64,000 nt of DNA from Rhizobium sp. C1 (lineage in GTDB: Bacteria; Pseudomonadota; Alphaproteobacteria; Rhizobiales; Rhizobiaceae), in the NCBI RefSeq assembly GCF_021026335.1, contig NZ_JAJNCY010000014.1, positions 22,368 to 86,367 of the forward strand, in the 5' to 3' direction. This document shows positions 8,852 to 19,074 of this stretch, piece by piece. Numbering within the stretch: the first letter of the stretch is position 1; every line of letters starts with the position of its first letter. The notes beneath the pieces are model-generated. The model was not told where the DNA came from. It saw only the letters and a program-made list of their open reading frames with translations, and did no database searches. The translations under genes were made by a program, and so were the position numbers.

Positions 8852-9723
8852 ATGGCTACGCTTTTTACTGGAAAAGCTGACGCTAGGCCCACTCAAACCG
8901 TCGAGGTGCCAGACGTCATCAAAACTAAAAATGGTCGCAGCTTCGAAATTGGAGATAGAATAGCCTCTGGTGGTAACGGAGTGGTCCATAAATGCACCGG
9001 GGTTGAAAGTGGATTGGAGTACGCAATCAAGTTTCAGCTCGACTTGCGGGATAAGCGACGAGCTCGGTTCAAAAAAGAACAGGAACTGATCAAAGAGCTG
9101 GAGCACGACCACCTTATAGTTTACGTCGACGATGGCGATCAAAGTGGAATATTGCGGAGAAATGGCAAGAGGGACACTAATGTTGCTATTCAGTTTATTG
9201 TGATGGAGCTTGCCAATAGTAGTCTCTCTGATCTGATCAAAGAAAATAATGTTCCCGCCGAAATATTTACTGCCAGTTCAGGGGTCTTGCGCGGGCGCTT
9301 GGGGTACTTCACGCTAAAGCTGTTCATAGAGACATTAAACCCGACAACATATTAGTGATGGGCGATAGATGGGTGCTGAGCGATTATGGGTTGTGCGACC
9401 CGCATGTCCGTTCGGAGGATGACCACTTCACTCCCGATTGGGAGATTGTTGGCCCGCGCTTTTGGATGTCTCCAGAGGCGAACAACCGCAGTCTGGGAAG
9501 CAAGGATGTCATCAACGCGGCGTCTGATGTGTTTCAACTTGCGTCAGTGTTCTGGTTTGTCGTGAACCGAAGCCATCCCACGGGCGTCCTATCGCGTTCT
9601 GATTGGAAGGGCCCCGATGCACTCTTCACTCCTATATTTAGGGCACTGCATCATGACTGTGCTATTCGACCGGAAAACGGGATATCGTTTGCTGAACAAA
9701 TCGACGCGGCGATATTTAGCTAA
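8852..9723 (+). pseudogene. Ser/Thr protein kinase, frameshifted
   Basis: Two overlapping frames together give one eukaryotic-type kinase of about 290 residues. The first frame (8852-9271) has the glycine loop GDRIASGGNGVV, the ATP-binding Lys in YAIKFQ and the Glu helix KKEQELIKEL. The second, from about 9274, continues QFRGLARALGVLHAK and then the catalytic loop HRDIKPDN, a DYG in place of DFG, and SPE in place of APE. The switch lies at 9269-9275 and looks like loss of one base. As read, the first frame ends at 9355 after 167 residues and lacks the catalytic loop. It could be real decay or a sequence error. It is coupled to the DUF262 gene. Confidence 0.78.
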
Positions 9724-10217
9724 CCTGCAGTCGAAGATTTGGGTGTCGAATTTGCCGCGATTGGGCTCGGAGCCAGTATGGCGCCTGGCAGAGAAGGTGT
9801 TGCCTATGAAGTTCTGTTTGAATGGGAAGGGATAGCAAGCAGTTTATTGTGTGTCGGAAGTGGTGCTGGAAGATGGCTTGGATCCAAGATCGAAGCAGTG
9901 ACTCTGACCGCGATTGGGGTGGTACAGGTTTATACCTCAATGTCGTCCGGGCGACCGGCTTCAAATCGGGTCCGTCAGGTAACGCCACAGATTTTTCAAT
10001 AGCGAAGCAGCTCCAGCATCTCCCTCAAAATTAAATTCTTTCAAACTTTGTTACGGCCGTGCCGATTTGCACTGAACAAGAGCTTGCTGACCTTGAAATT
10101 TAGCTAGCATTGTAGTGAGTGTCTTAAGCGACGAGAAGACGTCCTAAGCTCCAAAAGCAGCGGAAGACGCGTCGTTTTTTATGCGGTTGATCGAATCAGT
10201 TCTTCGTCTACAACTTA
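9724..10217. other. Intergenic stretch, no supported gene
   Basis: Several short frames occur (for example 9739-10002), but none has a recognisable motif or a good ribosome site. The last 180 bases are AT-rich and probably hold the promoter of the sspFGH operon. No confident -35/-10 pair was found. Confidence 0.4.
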
Positions 10218-12083
10218 TTGGAACAGTGGGGGCGAAGCTTGCCAGAAATACCATCTACCCATGTCTGGGTTCGGTTCCTTAGGAACTATGGGCCAATACC
10301 GACGAATGACAATATGTATGACGAGTCCATTCAACGGGCCTTACGTCGTCATAAAATTCGTCCGATCACCCTCCCGGCGCCACTTCGCGACGAGCTTGTC
10401 GAAAACTTCCGCGGCCGTTCCCCAATATCATACATCATCACCGGCACAGCCGGGGATGGAAAAACATATCACTGTCGAGAGGTCTGGATCCAGCTTGGCG
10501 GCGACGGGAATCTCTGGAACCAAGGCGACAAGGTTCAGCGAATGGCTCTGGGTGACGGCCGCTCACTGGTTGTCGTCAAAGATTTGAGCGAATTGCGCGA
10601 CGATGAAAGTGCATCCCTTATAGCCGATTTCTCGGCCGACATAGCGAACCCGGCCGCCGCAACATCATATCTCCTTGCCGCCAATCACGGGCAGCTCCTT
10701 GAGAAATTCAAATCCGCGCCGAAAACACCTGAGATCGAACGGGCCAGCCAGGTTGTCGAAGACCTATTGGTGACGGGCGCGACGAATGACGCGGGAATTC
10801 GTCTCGAGCTGAGAGACCTCAGTCGATCCCCGGCGGCTCAGATGATCACGGCGATCATCGAGGCGATAACCGAGCACGAAGGTTGGCGGGGATGCGATAG
10901 CTGCTCCGAGCGCAGCGACGGCGCTATCTGTCCCATATTCGAAAATCGCCGACGGCTCATGGGTGCCGGCCAAGAGGATCCGTTCAAGAAGCGGCTCGCG
11001 GCGGTCATTGAACTCAGCGAGCGCAACGGAAACCATTTTCCGGTGCGTCAGCTCCTGGCATTGATCGCTAACAGTCTCCTCGGTCATCCCAACGCTCGGG
11101 ACGGGTTGATGACATGCGCCGATGTGCCCGCGTTGCGGGACGCCGGGCACATCGATCTTGCGAGCATTTACCGGAACATTTTCGGCGAGAACCTGAAGCC
11201 AAGCAGGGCGGAGAAGACAGAGCTTTTCCGCAAGCTGAATGCGTTTGGAATTGGAGCGGAAACGAGCAACCGGGTTGACAATCTGCTCGTCTATGGCGCC
11301 GACGACCCAGCGTACAAGGCCGACTACGATGAACTTGTAATCTCGGATCCTATCTACGGAGCGACGGCCGCGTTCACCAATGCTCAACGCACTTATCTTG
11401 AGGGCGCGGATTCTAATGAACGCGCCGCTTTCCTTGGAGCGCTACGCGCTCAACGGCAGCGTCTGTTCTTTACGATGCCCCAGTCAAAGATCGATGAATA
11501 CGATCTTTGGGACCTCAGCGTGTTCCGTTACGCCGGGCTCTACCTCGAAACGTCTCAGAAGATCGCCGCCGGACAAGCCGCACCTCGGCAGGCGGTCAGC
11601 ATGATAGTCCGCGGTCTCAATCGTATCTTCACGGGTATGTTGATCCAGAACCAGGATGAGCTCGTGCTCGCGACATCTGGCAGTTTCTCACAGTCGAAGC
11701 GCAGTCCGCTGCTCGATGAAATCATCTCCGTGCCTCGCGCGAGCGGCGAAGAGGTCAGCATTGTCCCGGACAAAGCCGGCCGAAACTTCGGAGTATCGGT
11801 CAAGCTGGTGCGCGGTAGCGAAATTCCGCCCGTGTTCCTGGCCTTGTCTCCAACCCGGTTCGAGTTCTTAGGGCGGGTCGCCGAAGGCGCCCTGCCTAGC
11901 AGTTTTTCGCTTGAGTGCCACGAGGATCTACTGGCTTTCAAAGCCCGGTTGCTGCGGGAGACCGAAAACCGCCGCAAGCTCGATGGGGATGATGTTACCG
12001 CAGAAGGCGAACTTGTACTGCGATTTATCGACGTCAGTTCCGATGGTCGCGCTCAGCCGCGACGTGTGATCGTGCGAGTATGA
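10218..12083 (+). CDS. sspF: SspF (DptF-like) ATPase of phosphorothioate-linked defence
   Basis: A 621-residue protein with a P-loop GTAGDGKT at residues 76-83, like the GxPGDGKT loop of DptF. A Cys cluster, CDSCSERSDGAICPIFENRR, at about 227-246 probably binds zinc, as in DptF relatives. It is the first gene of an overlapping operon (ATGA junctions) with sspG and sspH, opposite a complete sspABCD set. In known SspABCD-SspFGH systems the FGH products damage DNA lacking phosphorothioate and block phage replication. The listed start is a TTG without a clear Shine-Dalgarno; ATG at 10314 is the next candidate. The role is set by order, length and motif; the name could equally be written dptF-like. 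Confidence 0.82.
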   Translation: MEQWGRSLPEIPSTHVWVRFLRNYGPIPTNDNMYDESIQRALRRHKIRPITLPAPLRDELVENFRGRSPISYIITGTAGDGKTYHCREVWIQLGGDGNLWNQGDKVQRMALGDGRSLVVVKDLSELRDDESASLIADFSADIANPAAATSYLLAANHGQLLEKFKSAPKTPEIERASQVVEDLLVTGATNDAGIRLELRDLSRSPAAQMITAIIEAITEHEGWRGCDSCSERSDGAICPIFENRRRLMGAGQEDPFKKRLAAVIELSERNGNHFPVRQLLALIANSLLGHPNARDGLMTCADVPALRDAGHIDLASIYRNIFGENLKPSRAEKTELFRKLNAFGIGAETSNRVDNLLVYGADDPAYKADYDELVISDPIYGATAAFTNAQRTYLEGADSNERAAFLGALRAQRQRLFFTMPQSKIDEYDLWDLSVFRYAGLYLETSQKIAAGQAAPRQAVSMIVRGLNRIFTGMLIQNQDELVLATSGSFSQSKRSPLLDEIISVPRASGEEVSIVPDKAGRNFGVSVKLVRGSEIPPVFLALSPTRFEFLGRVAEGALPSSFSLECHEDLLAFKARLLRETENRRKLDGDDVTAEGELVLRFIDVSSDGRAQPRRVIVRV

Positions 12084-13627
12084 CAATGGAATTTCTGGAT
12101 CGCCCCACCCACTTTGAAGAACGCACCGGGCCTGCTTATTGGATCGACGAAGCGATCTGGGGACATCGCCTCCATGATGAGCAGTCACCGTGGCTGACAT
12201 TCCTCGAGTTTTTGACGGTCCTGCTTTCGGAGCATCGTGAAGGTCGGGCACTTAGCGAGGAAACGTATAACAGCCTCTCCTATAAGCCGCAGCTTCAGCT
12301 GCGCCTGCGCAACCTCGTGTTCAACAATCCCCATGTGATGACCGTTCGCGCGGAAACAGGGTCAGACGACGCGGCATGGTCGCTTTGGCTGGGCAAGATG
12401 GCGGAAACAGCAGGCGGCATCGACAAGCCTGATTTCAGCTATCTTCGCGATCGGTTCGAAACTTTTGATGATTTTGCAGCGGTCTTGAACTTCCTTCAAG
12501 GTTCGGCGATTGAAGGGTCAAGCAACAAGCGGTGGAGCTCCAAATTCGTCTTCCCGTTTGGCCCCCATTCTCTGTTCGAAGACGTCAACGTTAAGCCAAA
12601 TGGTAGCGTGTCGAACGATCGCCGGTTTTTCGCCCGAACCGGCGAAATCCTCTATCTCATGTTAAGCAGGAGCAAACACGCTGACGAGCTTCGCGCCCTG
12701 CTAACCTCCCGTTTCCTGGACCAACCGGCGGCCTATGATGCGATGGCACGCGCGCTTCAGGGAGATATCCAGCTCGCCAAGGCTGAACGTGGGGGCGCCT
12801 ATCTGCCATGTGCACGGCATCCTGTCTTCGATCGGATGGCGGAAGATTGGCTGTCGATCCTGAAGTTGCCCATTCCCGGCCACGACGCAATCCCCCACCT
12901 TGTGACCACTGCTGGGCTTAATTTACTTCTTTATCAACTCGATCGGGCACGAGAGTTGCTCGATCGCCCCCCTGTCGAACTCGTTTGCGAAATCGTCTCG
13001 CCCAAAAAGTCCGTTGTTCGAGATCTGTCTGCCGATTCCTATCAACACAACAACATGCTGCCGCATCTGGCGATTGAGCGATTTATCATGCGCATTGCCG
13101 AGACGCCCGCCTGGGCGGCCGCCGTCGCATCAGAAGAACCCGTCTTGAGGGCCAGTGACCTGATGCAGCGCGAGTTTGGATGGCCGGACGGCGAAGATGA
13201 CGAGACTGTCGGTGATCCAAAGCAACTGCTCGACGAACTGCTAGGGAAGGCCACCACTCGTCACAAGCAGCACGTTGGTAAGATTCACGCGACATGGTCA
13301 CGCGCAATCGGATTGTCATCGCGCCGATCAAGCCGAAGGGTGCGCTATGCCCCTACCGATCGACTGCTAAAGACCTTGGTTGTGGCCTGCGTCGAAAACA
13401 GGCTTGAATTCAAAGACTTCCTGACGCGCTTGCACCAGCGCTACGGGATCATTATTGGCGACTCCCAGGCCCGGTCGTTTGTCGATGCCGGGACCGCAGA
13501 TCAAGAAGACTTTTCGGACAATGCGCATCGCCTTGAAGAGCGATTGGCGAGCTTGGGTCTTCTCAGGCGCCTGTCCGACAGCTGCGCCTATGTCGAAAAT
13601 CCATTCCAGAGAGCGAGAGTCGAGTGA
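12080..13627 (+). CDS. sspG: SspG (DptG-like) defence protein
   Basis: A 515-residue protein lying between the SspF-like ATPase and the SspH-like FtsK-type ATPase, overlapping both by four bases (ATGA and GTGA). The overlaps imply translational coupling and a fixed complex. I see no catalytic motif; the sequence is rich in helices with acidic patches, as reported for DptG-type subunits, which bridge F and H. Assignment rests mainly on position in a recognisable three-gene cassette and on length. Its partner proteins act on DNA without phosphorothioate marks. Confidence 0.75.
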   Translation: MTMEFLDRPTHFEERTGPAYWIDEAIWGHRLHDEQSPWLTFLEFLTVLLSEHREGRALSEETYNSLSYKPQLQLRLRNLVFNNPHVMTVRAETGSDDAAWSLWLGKMAETAGGIDKPDFSYLRDRFETFDDFAAVLNFLQGSAIEGSSNKRWSSKFVFPFGPHSLFEDVNVKPNGSVSNDRRFFARTGEILYLMLSRSKHADELRALLTSRFLDQPAAYDAMARALQGDIQLAKAERGGAYLPCARHPVFDRMAEDWLSILKLPIPGHDAIPHLVTTAGLNLLLYQLDRARELLDRPPVELVCEIVSPKKSVVRDLSADSYQHNNMLPHLAIERFIMRIAETPAWAAAVASEEPVLRASDLMQREFGWPDGEDDETVGDPKQLLDELLGKATTRHKQHVGKIHATWSRAIGLSSRRSSRRVRYAPTDRLLKTLVVACVENRLEFKDFLTRLHQRYGIIIGDSQARSFVDAGTADQEDFSDNAHRLEERLASLGLLRRLSDSCAYVENPFQRARVE

Positions 13628-16600
13628 ACCCCTCTGATCTCATTGGCGCCGCCGGCGCGACATCGATCCGCTTGCGTCTTGACGCGCTCTCGCCCGAGGA
13701 TGGCATGGCGCGCTACCTTCTCGATCGTTTGACCGGCGAACAGGTGGCCGCTATCACCCGAGCCTTGCTTACCGATGCAAAAGTATCCGCGCTCCTCAAA
13801 ATCGCGTTGCCGCGTAGCCTAGTCTCACCGTTCGGTCTCCCGGATAGCGTGATGACCGACGAACGGATGGTGGCGATCCGGCACGCCGACTATGACCGAC
13901 CTGCACTACTTTTTGCCAACACGGATGAAGATCAAGGTGCCTCTCTCGGGGATGTCACCCTGATCGGGGCGAAGCAACTGACCGAGGAGCCAGGCCCTTG
14001 GGTCGAGGCAGCCGCCGTCGGTCTTGGTCTGAGCGACAGCCAGCTCGCCACCTGGACGGCCGCATTAAGAGGTCTGACCGCAGCCGATGACTGGACGCTT
14101 CATCAGATTGCGAACTATGTCGCCATGACCCGCTTCCGGATTGAGTCCGAAGCGGTACCGGTCACGGACGCACTCGGATGGGCCCTTCCGGCGTTGCGTC
14201 TGCCGCGCGATAGCGGTTTCTTCCTTGGGCTTGGCGAACGCGACCGCGAAGTCCCGCGTCGTTGGAAGAAGCTGTTCGAAAAGCTCGTGGCTGACCGAAA
14301 ACCTTTGATGGTCAAGCAGCGCCCCAATCGTCAGCTTATCGAAAATGAAGAGTTGAGAGACCAGTTTGCCGAGGTAAAGGACGATATCCCGGCCAATGTC
14401 CATCCTGCGATTGAAGCATTCATTGAGGCCGCACCGGGATGGGGGCCGGAAGCAGAAGCACTGAGCGTCTTCGAATGGGAGGCCGAAAGCGTTCTGCAGC
14501 TGTTTTCAGGGATTAAGCTGAAGAAAACCTCGCTTGCCCAAGAGACAATCAATTTCTTCGAGTTCACATTCCCGGACCGACTGAGTCCAGCCGACAACGA
14601 ATACCTGCGCGTTCTCAAGGGGCGATCGCTGAAGGAAACGCGCGAGGACGATCGCGAATTCTTCGAGGCTCATCGGGATGATCTCGCGCAAGACAAGGCT
14701 CTCAGGGTCAAGTGGGAGCGCTTCGTCTTCGGTCGCCCGATCGAATGCACCGATTTCCTTGAAGGTTTGCTACGTGTCATTGAACGTCTGTTTGGCCAGG
14801 TCAACCTTGGAGGCGGACCGCGCATACTGAGCATCAAATCGGCCAGGCGCTCGCGCAACCAGTGGCTCGACCTCAATGCTGACGTTGGCCTTTATTTCGG
14901 CGTGCGCTACCGAGGGTTGCCGGCGCTCTTCGGATCAGCCGTGGACTGGGACGTACCGCATCTCTTTGCCTACGAAGAACTGCTCGATCGCGCCAAGACC
15001 CGTCAGAAGAAGTACCGGCGAAACGAGTCGACGGCACGAAGTGCCTTGCAGATCAAATTCGATGTGGCTCTGACGGCCGGACGGGAACGAGCAACCGTTC
15101 AGCTTGTATGGACAGCTCAGCCATCAGCCATTGGTCTGGAGCTGCCGAAGGATCTCGGCCGCCTTCTTAAGCGACCATTCGGACGCAGCAGCGTCGCGCG
15201 CCTCTCTGTTAGTCGAAAAGGCGCTCTCCAAACGGTATCTCTAAGCGATACCGGGACACTGCAACCAGCCTTCGGCCAGGATTCCGGGACGCTCATCCCG
15301 CGCACCAACACCGGCATCGACCTTGCGAAGGTCTTCCCAAAACTCTTGAAAGAGGCAAAGGAGGCAGGCCGGATTACACAGTCAGGTGCTGACGACATTG
15401 CCGCGGCATGGAAGGAATTCGCCTCCTTGTACGACGACGCTCTTAGCTCGCTGCAATCGTCAGGGTACGCGTCCGCTACTCTTGTCGCGCAGGCCGACGC
15501 CTATGGGGCGCTGCTGAACAGCTTGGCCAAGAATGCCATAGGTGATCTTAACCGCCGCGACATTTGGGAGCCGGCGCTGCGTATCGGCACGATCGAAGTC
15601 CTGGGAAGCACGCCGTCAGCCATTGTTGCACCGTGGCATCCATTGCGTCTGGCCGGTGTCGCCGCGAAAATGCGATCGGTGGCAGGCTTGGCCGACTATC
15701 TCTTGTCGGATGTCGATGTGAATTTCGGCGACTCGCGTCTGTTTTTCAGCGATCTTCGCGACGAACTTAGCCATCCGCTCTATCCCGAACTCGCCGTCGG
15801 CTATGACAGCGGCGAACCTGTCCTGCTTACGGAAACAAGCACGGTCAACGATTATAGCCTGCTTGAGCGGCCCGTCCGGGATCCGTCCGAGGCAACCACG
15901 GACGTTGATCCATCGGAGGCCGCGCGCCAGATCCGCGCTCTGCTTGAACGCTACCTTGATCTCCAGCCGCATGAACGGTCGAACCTCAGCATCATGCTCT
16001 ACAATTGCGACGCTGCCGGCTTGCCGCTCGCAACCGTGAGCGCGCTGAGTTCCGTGCAAGACCAGGAAGAAGTCCATTGTAACGTGCTGGTCCGCCATCG
16101 CGACCGCAGCCGATTGTCCGGCGTTTACACCGAGCTGCTTGAACGATCGGAAAATGATCCCGATGCGGTGGTAGTCAGCGAGACATCACGAAATTTCATG
16201 TCGAAGCTGCGTATCGGCGTCATGCTCGACGTCGCGGGCGCATCAAAGTCGGGCGGAGCACGCGAGATAGACGTGGCATTCCTGCATGACGTTGTGTCCC
16301 GTCAAGCGCGCGAACAGTGGTTTCCGGTTCCGGCTCTGCCGGATAATCCATCGTTGCTGGAACACGTACCGGCGCGTTGGTCATACCGGCGGGTCACCGC
16401 CGAAGACGAACTCAAGGCGACGAGCTACCTGACGTGCCCGCGTCAGCCAGATGCTGGTTGGGCCTATATCGACGCCGTCGCGAACGTTGTTCGTCGCCAG
16501 TCGCACGCGCCAGACGAGCACTATCTGCCGGCCCGCCAGATCTCCTTCCAGGATGGTGGGCTGAAGGGGATGTTCGACGAGGTGCATAAGATGGCGGAGT

Positions 16601-19074
16601 GGGTCGCCACCTACGATGATCTTCTCGATAAGCGGCAGCTTGCCGCCCAGGGGATCAACGTGATCCGATATCGTCGCCAACGCACGCACGGCCGCAACAT
16701 GGTCGTCTCGTCGACATCGGAGCTGCGAATACTTCACGTGCTGGTCAAGCGGCGGCTTGCGGAACTCTCCTTGGGTCTTGACGACGACCGCCTCGCAGGT
16801 CTCGCGCGACGAATGATTGAAGACGCCAATGCCATATCGGGCGATATCGTTCTGCGGGCAGCCAAACGGGGCGTCTCGGCCGGCGAGTTGATCGGTTTGG
16901 TGCTAAGCCGGGCCCTGATCGAAGAGGAGCTTGGTGAGCGCTCCGCTGTTGCCTGGTTCCTCCTCGATGATTATGCGGAATGGCTTGGGCAAAAAGAAGA
17001 GGGCATCGCCGACATCCTTGGCATCAGCCTCTCGACAGGAAAGGATGGTCTTCCAAAGCTCAGGGCAATCGTGACCGAAGCAAAATACGTCGATCAATCC
17101 GGTTTGGCGGAGGCGAGCCGCAAGTCACGCAGCCAGTTGCGGCAGACCGTTTCTCGCATTGATGATGCCTTGTTTGGCGATCCCGGGCGGCTTGATCGCG
17201 ACCTTTGGCTCTCCAGGATCTCCGATTTGTTGCTGGATGGTACGGCAGCACTGGGCCAGGCAAATCTTCTCGAACGCGTCCGCGACGGAATTCGCCGGGG
17301 AGCGGTCCCCATCGATTTGCGCGGTTACTCACACATCTTCATCTCCAGTCCGGCAACTGACAGCAGTTCGCCGGGGGAGCAGGATGAGTTGCCGGAGATT
17401 CATATGGGGCTTCAGGAGACATTTACGCGCGAGGGACTTCGCAAACTGATCAAGGCCTACGAGGCGAAACAAAGCCTAACAGAACTGCGCAGCCAGCTCG
17501 GCGAAAAAAACACCTGGAACTTGGTCAGTTATCGTCATCCGGCGCCGCGGGTGGATTGGACCAAGGCCATCCAGAAAGAGCCTTCGATTGTTGCGACCGA
17601 ACAGGCCATCAGCCATGATTACGACCAGGATGACGACGAAGGGGATCCTGAAGGAGGGATCGTCATCGAGGCTGTAGAACTCGTCACCGGCGATAATCCT
17701 TCGCTCGCCGCGGGTGGCGATCGCGGTGGCCTGTCTGGCGGGGAAACCATGCCCGCCTCTGTCTCGGTGCAAACTAAGGACGAGACAGCCATCTCAACAC
17801 CGTCTCTTAGTAACACGCAGCCGGGTGCCCTGGAATTGACAAGCGCCGAGACGACTGCACCGACACCCGACGAATTTGCCCACGCTCGTATCGATGTCAG
17901 TATTGCTGACCTGGTTGACGCTCGTTCACAGAAAGTGCGCGAAAACTCGTCGGACGAACGCGCCTGGCTGGACAGCACCGCACAAAAGCTCCGCTCTGCA
18001 CTTCTCGGCTACAATCTTCAGGCCAAAATCGTAGGGACGCGCCTGACCCCAAATGCCGCACTCATCCGTTTCATGGGGTCGGACCGCCTGCGCGTTGAAG
18101 ATATCGAAGCGAAACAATCATCTCTTCTCACGACGCATGGGCTTAGGCTCATCTCGATTTCACCGTTGCCGGGCGAGATTGTCGTCGGCGTTGCGCGCCC
18201 GCAGCGACAGGTCGTTTCTCTCTGGGATGTTTGGGGCCGACGGGAAATCAATCGCAATGCCGCAGGCGTGAACACCTCGTTTGTGCTTGGTCTGAAAGAA
18301 CTCGATGGCGATATCCTCTATCTGAACCTTGGCGGTCCATTCGCCGGCGGCCAACAACACGAGCCTCACACGCTCGTCGCGGGCGCAACAGGATCAGGGA
18401 AATCAGTGCTGATCCAAGCGCTCCTTCTTGACATAGCTGCGACCAACTCAAGCGATTTAGCGCACATTTACCTCATCGATCCGAAGATGGGAGTCGACTA
18501 CGCCGCAATCGAGCGGCTGCCGCATCTGCAGGGCGGAGTGATCGTCGATCAATCGCGGGCGGTTGACGCTATGGAGGGTCTCGTCACGGAGATGGAGCGC
18601 CGCTACGATCTGTTCCGATCAAAGGGGGCTCGAGACGTTCGGGCATTCAATGCCAAGGTAGAGGCTAGTGAGCGGCTGCCATATGTTTTTCTGGTTCATG
18701 ACGAATTTGCTGAATGGATGCTGACAGAAGATTACAAGTCTGCAGTGACTTCCAACGTGTCGCGGTTGGGAGTTAAGGCACGCGCCGCCGGCATTCATCT
18801 TATCTTTGCAGCGCAACGGCCTGATGCCAATGTTATGCCAATGCAGCTACGTGACAATCTCGGCAACAGATTGATCCTGAAAGTCGCGAGTGTTGGAACA
18901 TCCGAAATCGCACTGGGCGTGAAGGGAGCGGAACAGCTCTTAGGCCTCGGTCACCTTGCGGCAAGGCTCAGTGGGGAACCAGCGATCATCTATGCGCAAG
19001 CGCCGTTTCTGTCAGATGATGATATCGATATAGCGGTTGATTCAATTTGCTCAAGCGACGCGGGTAGCAGATGA
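13624..19074 (+). CDS. sspH: SspH (DptH-like) giant FtsK/HerA-type ATPase
   Basis: An 1816-residue protein. The C-terminal 300 residues are an FtsK/HerA-like motor: Walker A GATGSGKSV at about 1587-1595, a Walker B-like VFLVHDEF at about 1688-1695, and IHLIFAAQRPDANVMP, the sensor region typical of FtsK ATPases. The preceding 1500 residues are largely helical; an acidic, low-complexity linker lies at about 1335-1430. This layout matches DptH/SspH, the large translocase of phosphorothioate-linked restriction modules. It starts with GTG at 13624 overlapping the sspG stop. Its own stop overlaps the ATG of a fourth gene (19071). It is expected to act on DNA together with F and G. Confidence 0.85.
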   Translation: MNPSDLIGAAGATSIRLRLDALSPEDGMARYLLDRLTGEQVAAITRALLTDAKVSALLKIALPRSLVSPFGLPDSVMTDERMVAIRHADYDRPALLFANTDEDQGASLGDVTLIGAKQLTEEPGPWVEAAAVGLGLSDSQLATWTAALRGLTAADDWTLHQIANYVAMTRFRIESEAVPVTDALGWALPALRLPRDSGFFLGLGERDREVPRRWKKLFEKLVADRKPLMVKQRPNRQLIENEELRDQFAEVKDDIPANVHPAIEAFIEAAPGWGPEAEALSVFEWEAESVLQLFSGIKLKKTSLAQETINFFEFTFPDRLSPADNEYLRVLKGRSLKETREDDREFFEAHRDDLAQDKALRVKWERFVFGRPIECTDFLEGLLRVIERLFGQVNLGGGPRILSIKSARRSRNQWLDLNADVGLYFGVRYRGLPALFGSAVDWDVPHLFAYEELLDRAKTRQKKYRRNESTARSALQIKFDVALTAGRERATVQLVWTAQPSAIGLELPKDLGRLLKRPFGRSSVARLSVSRKGALQTVSLSDTGTLQPAFGQDSGTLIPRTNTGIDLAKVFPKLLKEAKEAGRITQSGADDIAAAWKEFASLYDDALSSLQSSGYASATLVAQADAYGALLNSLAKNAIGDLNRRDIWEPALRIGTIEVLGSTPSAIVAPWHPLRLAGVAAKMRSVAGLADYLLSDVDVNFGDSRLFFSDLRDELSHPLYPELAVGYDSGEPVLLTETSTVNDYSLLERPVRDPSEATTDVDPSEAARQIRALLERYLDLQPHERSNLSIMLYNCDAAGLPLATVSALSSVQDQEEVHCNVLVRHRDRSRLSGVYTELLERSENDPDAVVVSETSRNFMSKLRIGVMLDVAGASKSGGAREIDVAFLHDVVSRQAREQWFPVPALPDNPSLLEHVPARWSYRRVTAEDELKATSYLTCPRQPDAGWAYIDAVANVVRRQSHAPDEHYLPARQISFQDGGLKGMFDEVHKMAEWVATYDDLLDKRQLAAQGINVIRYRRQRTHGRNMVVSSTSELRILHVLVKRRLAELSLGLDDDRLAGLARRMIEDANAISGDIVLRAAKRGVSAGELIGLVLSRALIEEELGERSAVAWFLLDDYAEWLGQKEEGIADILGISLSTGKDGLPKLRAIVTEAKYVDQSGLAEASRKSRSQLRQTVSRIDDALFGDPGRLDRDLWLSRISDLLLDGTAALGQANLLERVRDGIRRGAVPIDLRGYSHIFISSPATDSSSPGEQDELPEIHMGLQETFTREGLRKLIKAYEAKQSLTELRSQLGEKNTWNLVSYRHPAPRVDWTKAIQKEPSIVATEQAISHDYDQDDDEGDPEGGIVIEAVELVTGDNPSLAAGGDRGGLSGGETMPASVSVQTKDETAISTPSLSNTQPGALELTSAETTAPTPDEFAHARIDVSIADLVDARSQKVRENSSDERAWLDSTAQKLRSALLGYNLQAKIVGTRLTPNAALIRFMGSDRLRVEDIEAKQSSLLTTHGLRLISISPLPGEIVVGVARPQRQVVSLWDVWGRREINRNAAGVNTSFVLGLKELDGDILYLNLGGPFAGGQQHEPHTLVAGATGSGKSVLIQALLLDIAATNSSDLAHIYLIDPKMGVDYAAIERLPHLQGGVIVDQSRAVDAMEGLVTEMERRYDLFRSKGARDVRAFNAKVEASERLPYVFLVHDEFAEWMLTEDYKSAVTSNVSRLGVKARAAGIHLIFAAQRPDANVMPMQLRDNLGNRLILKVASVGTSEIALGVKGAEQLLGLGHLAARLSGEPAIIYAQAPFLSDDDIDIAVDSICSSDAGSR

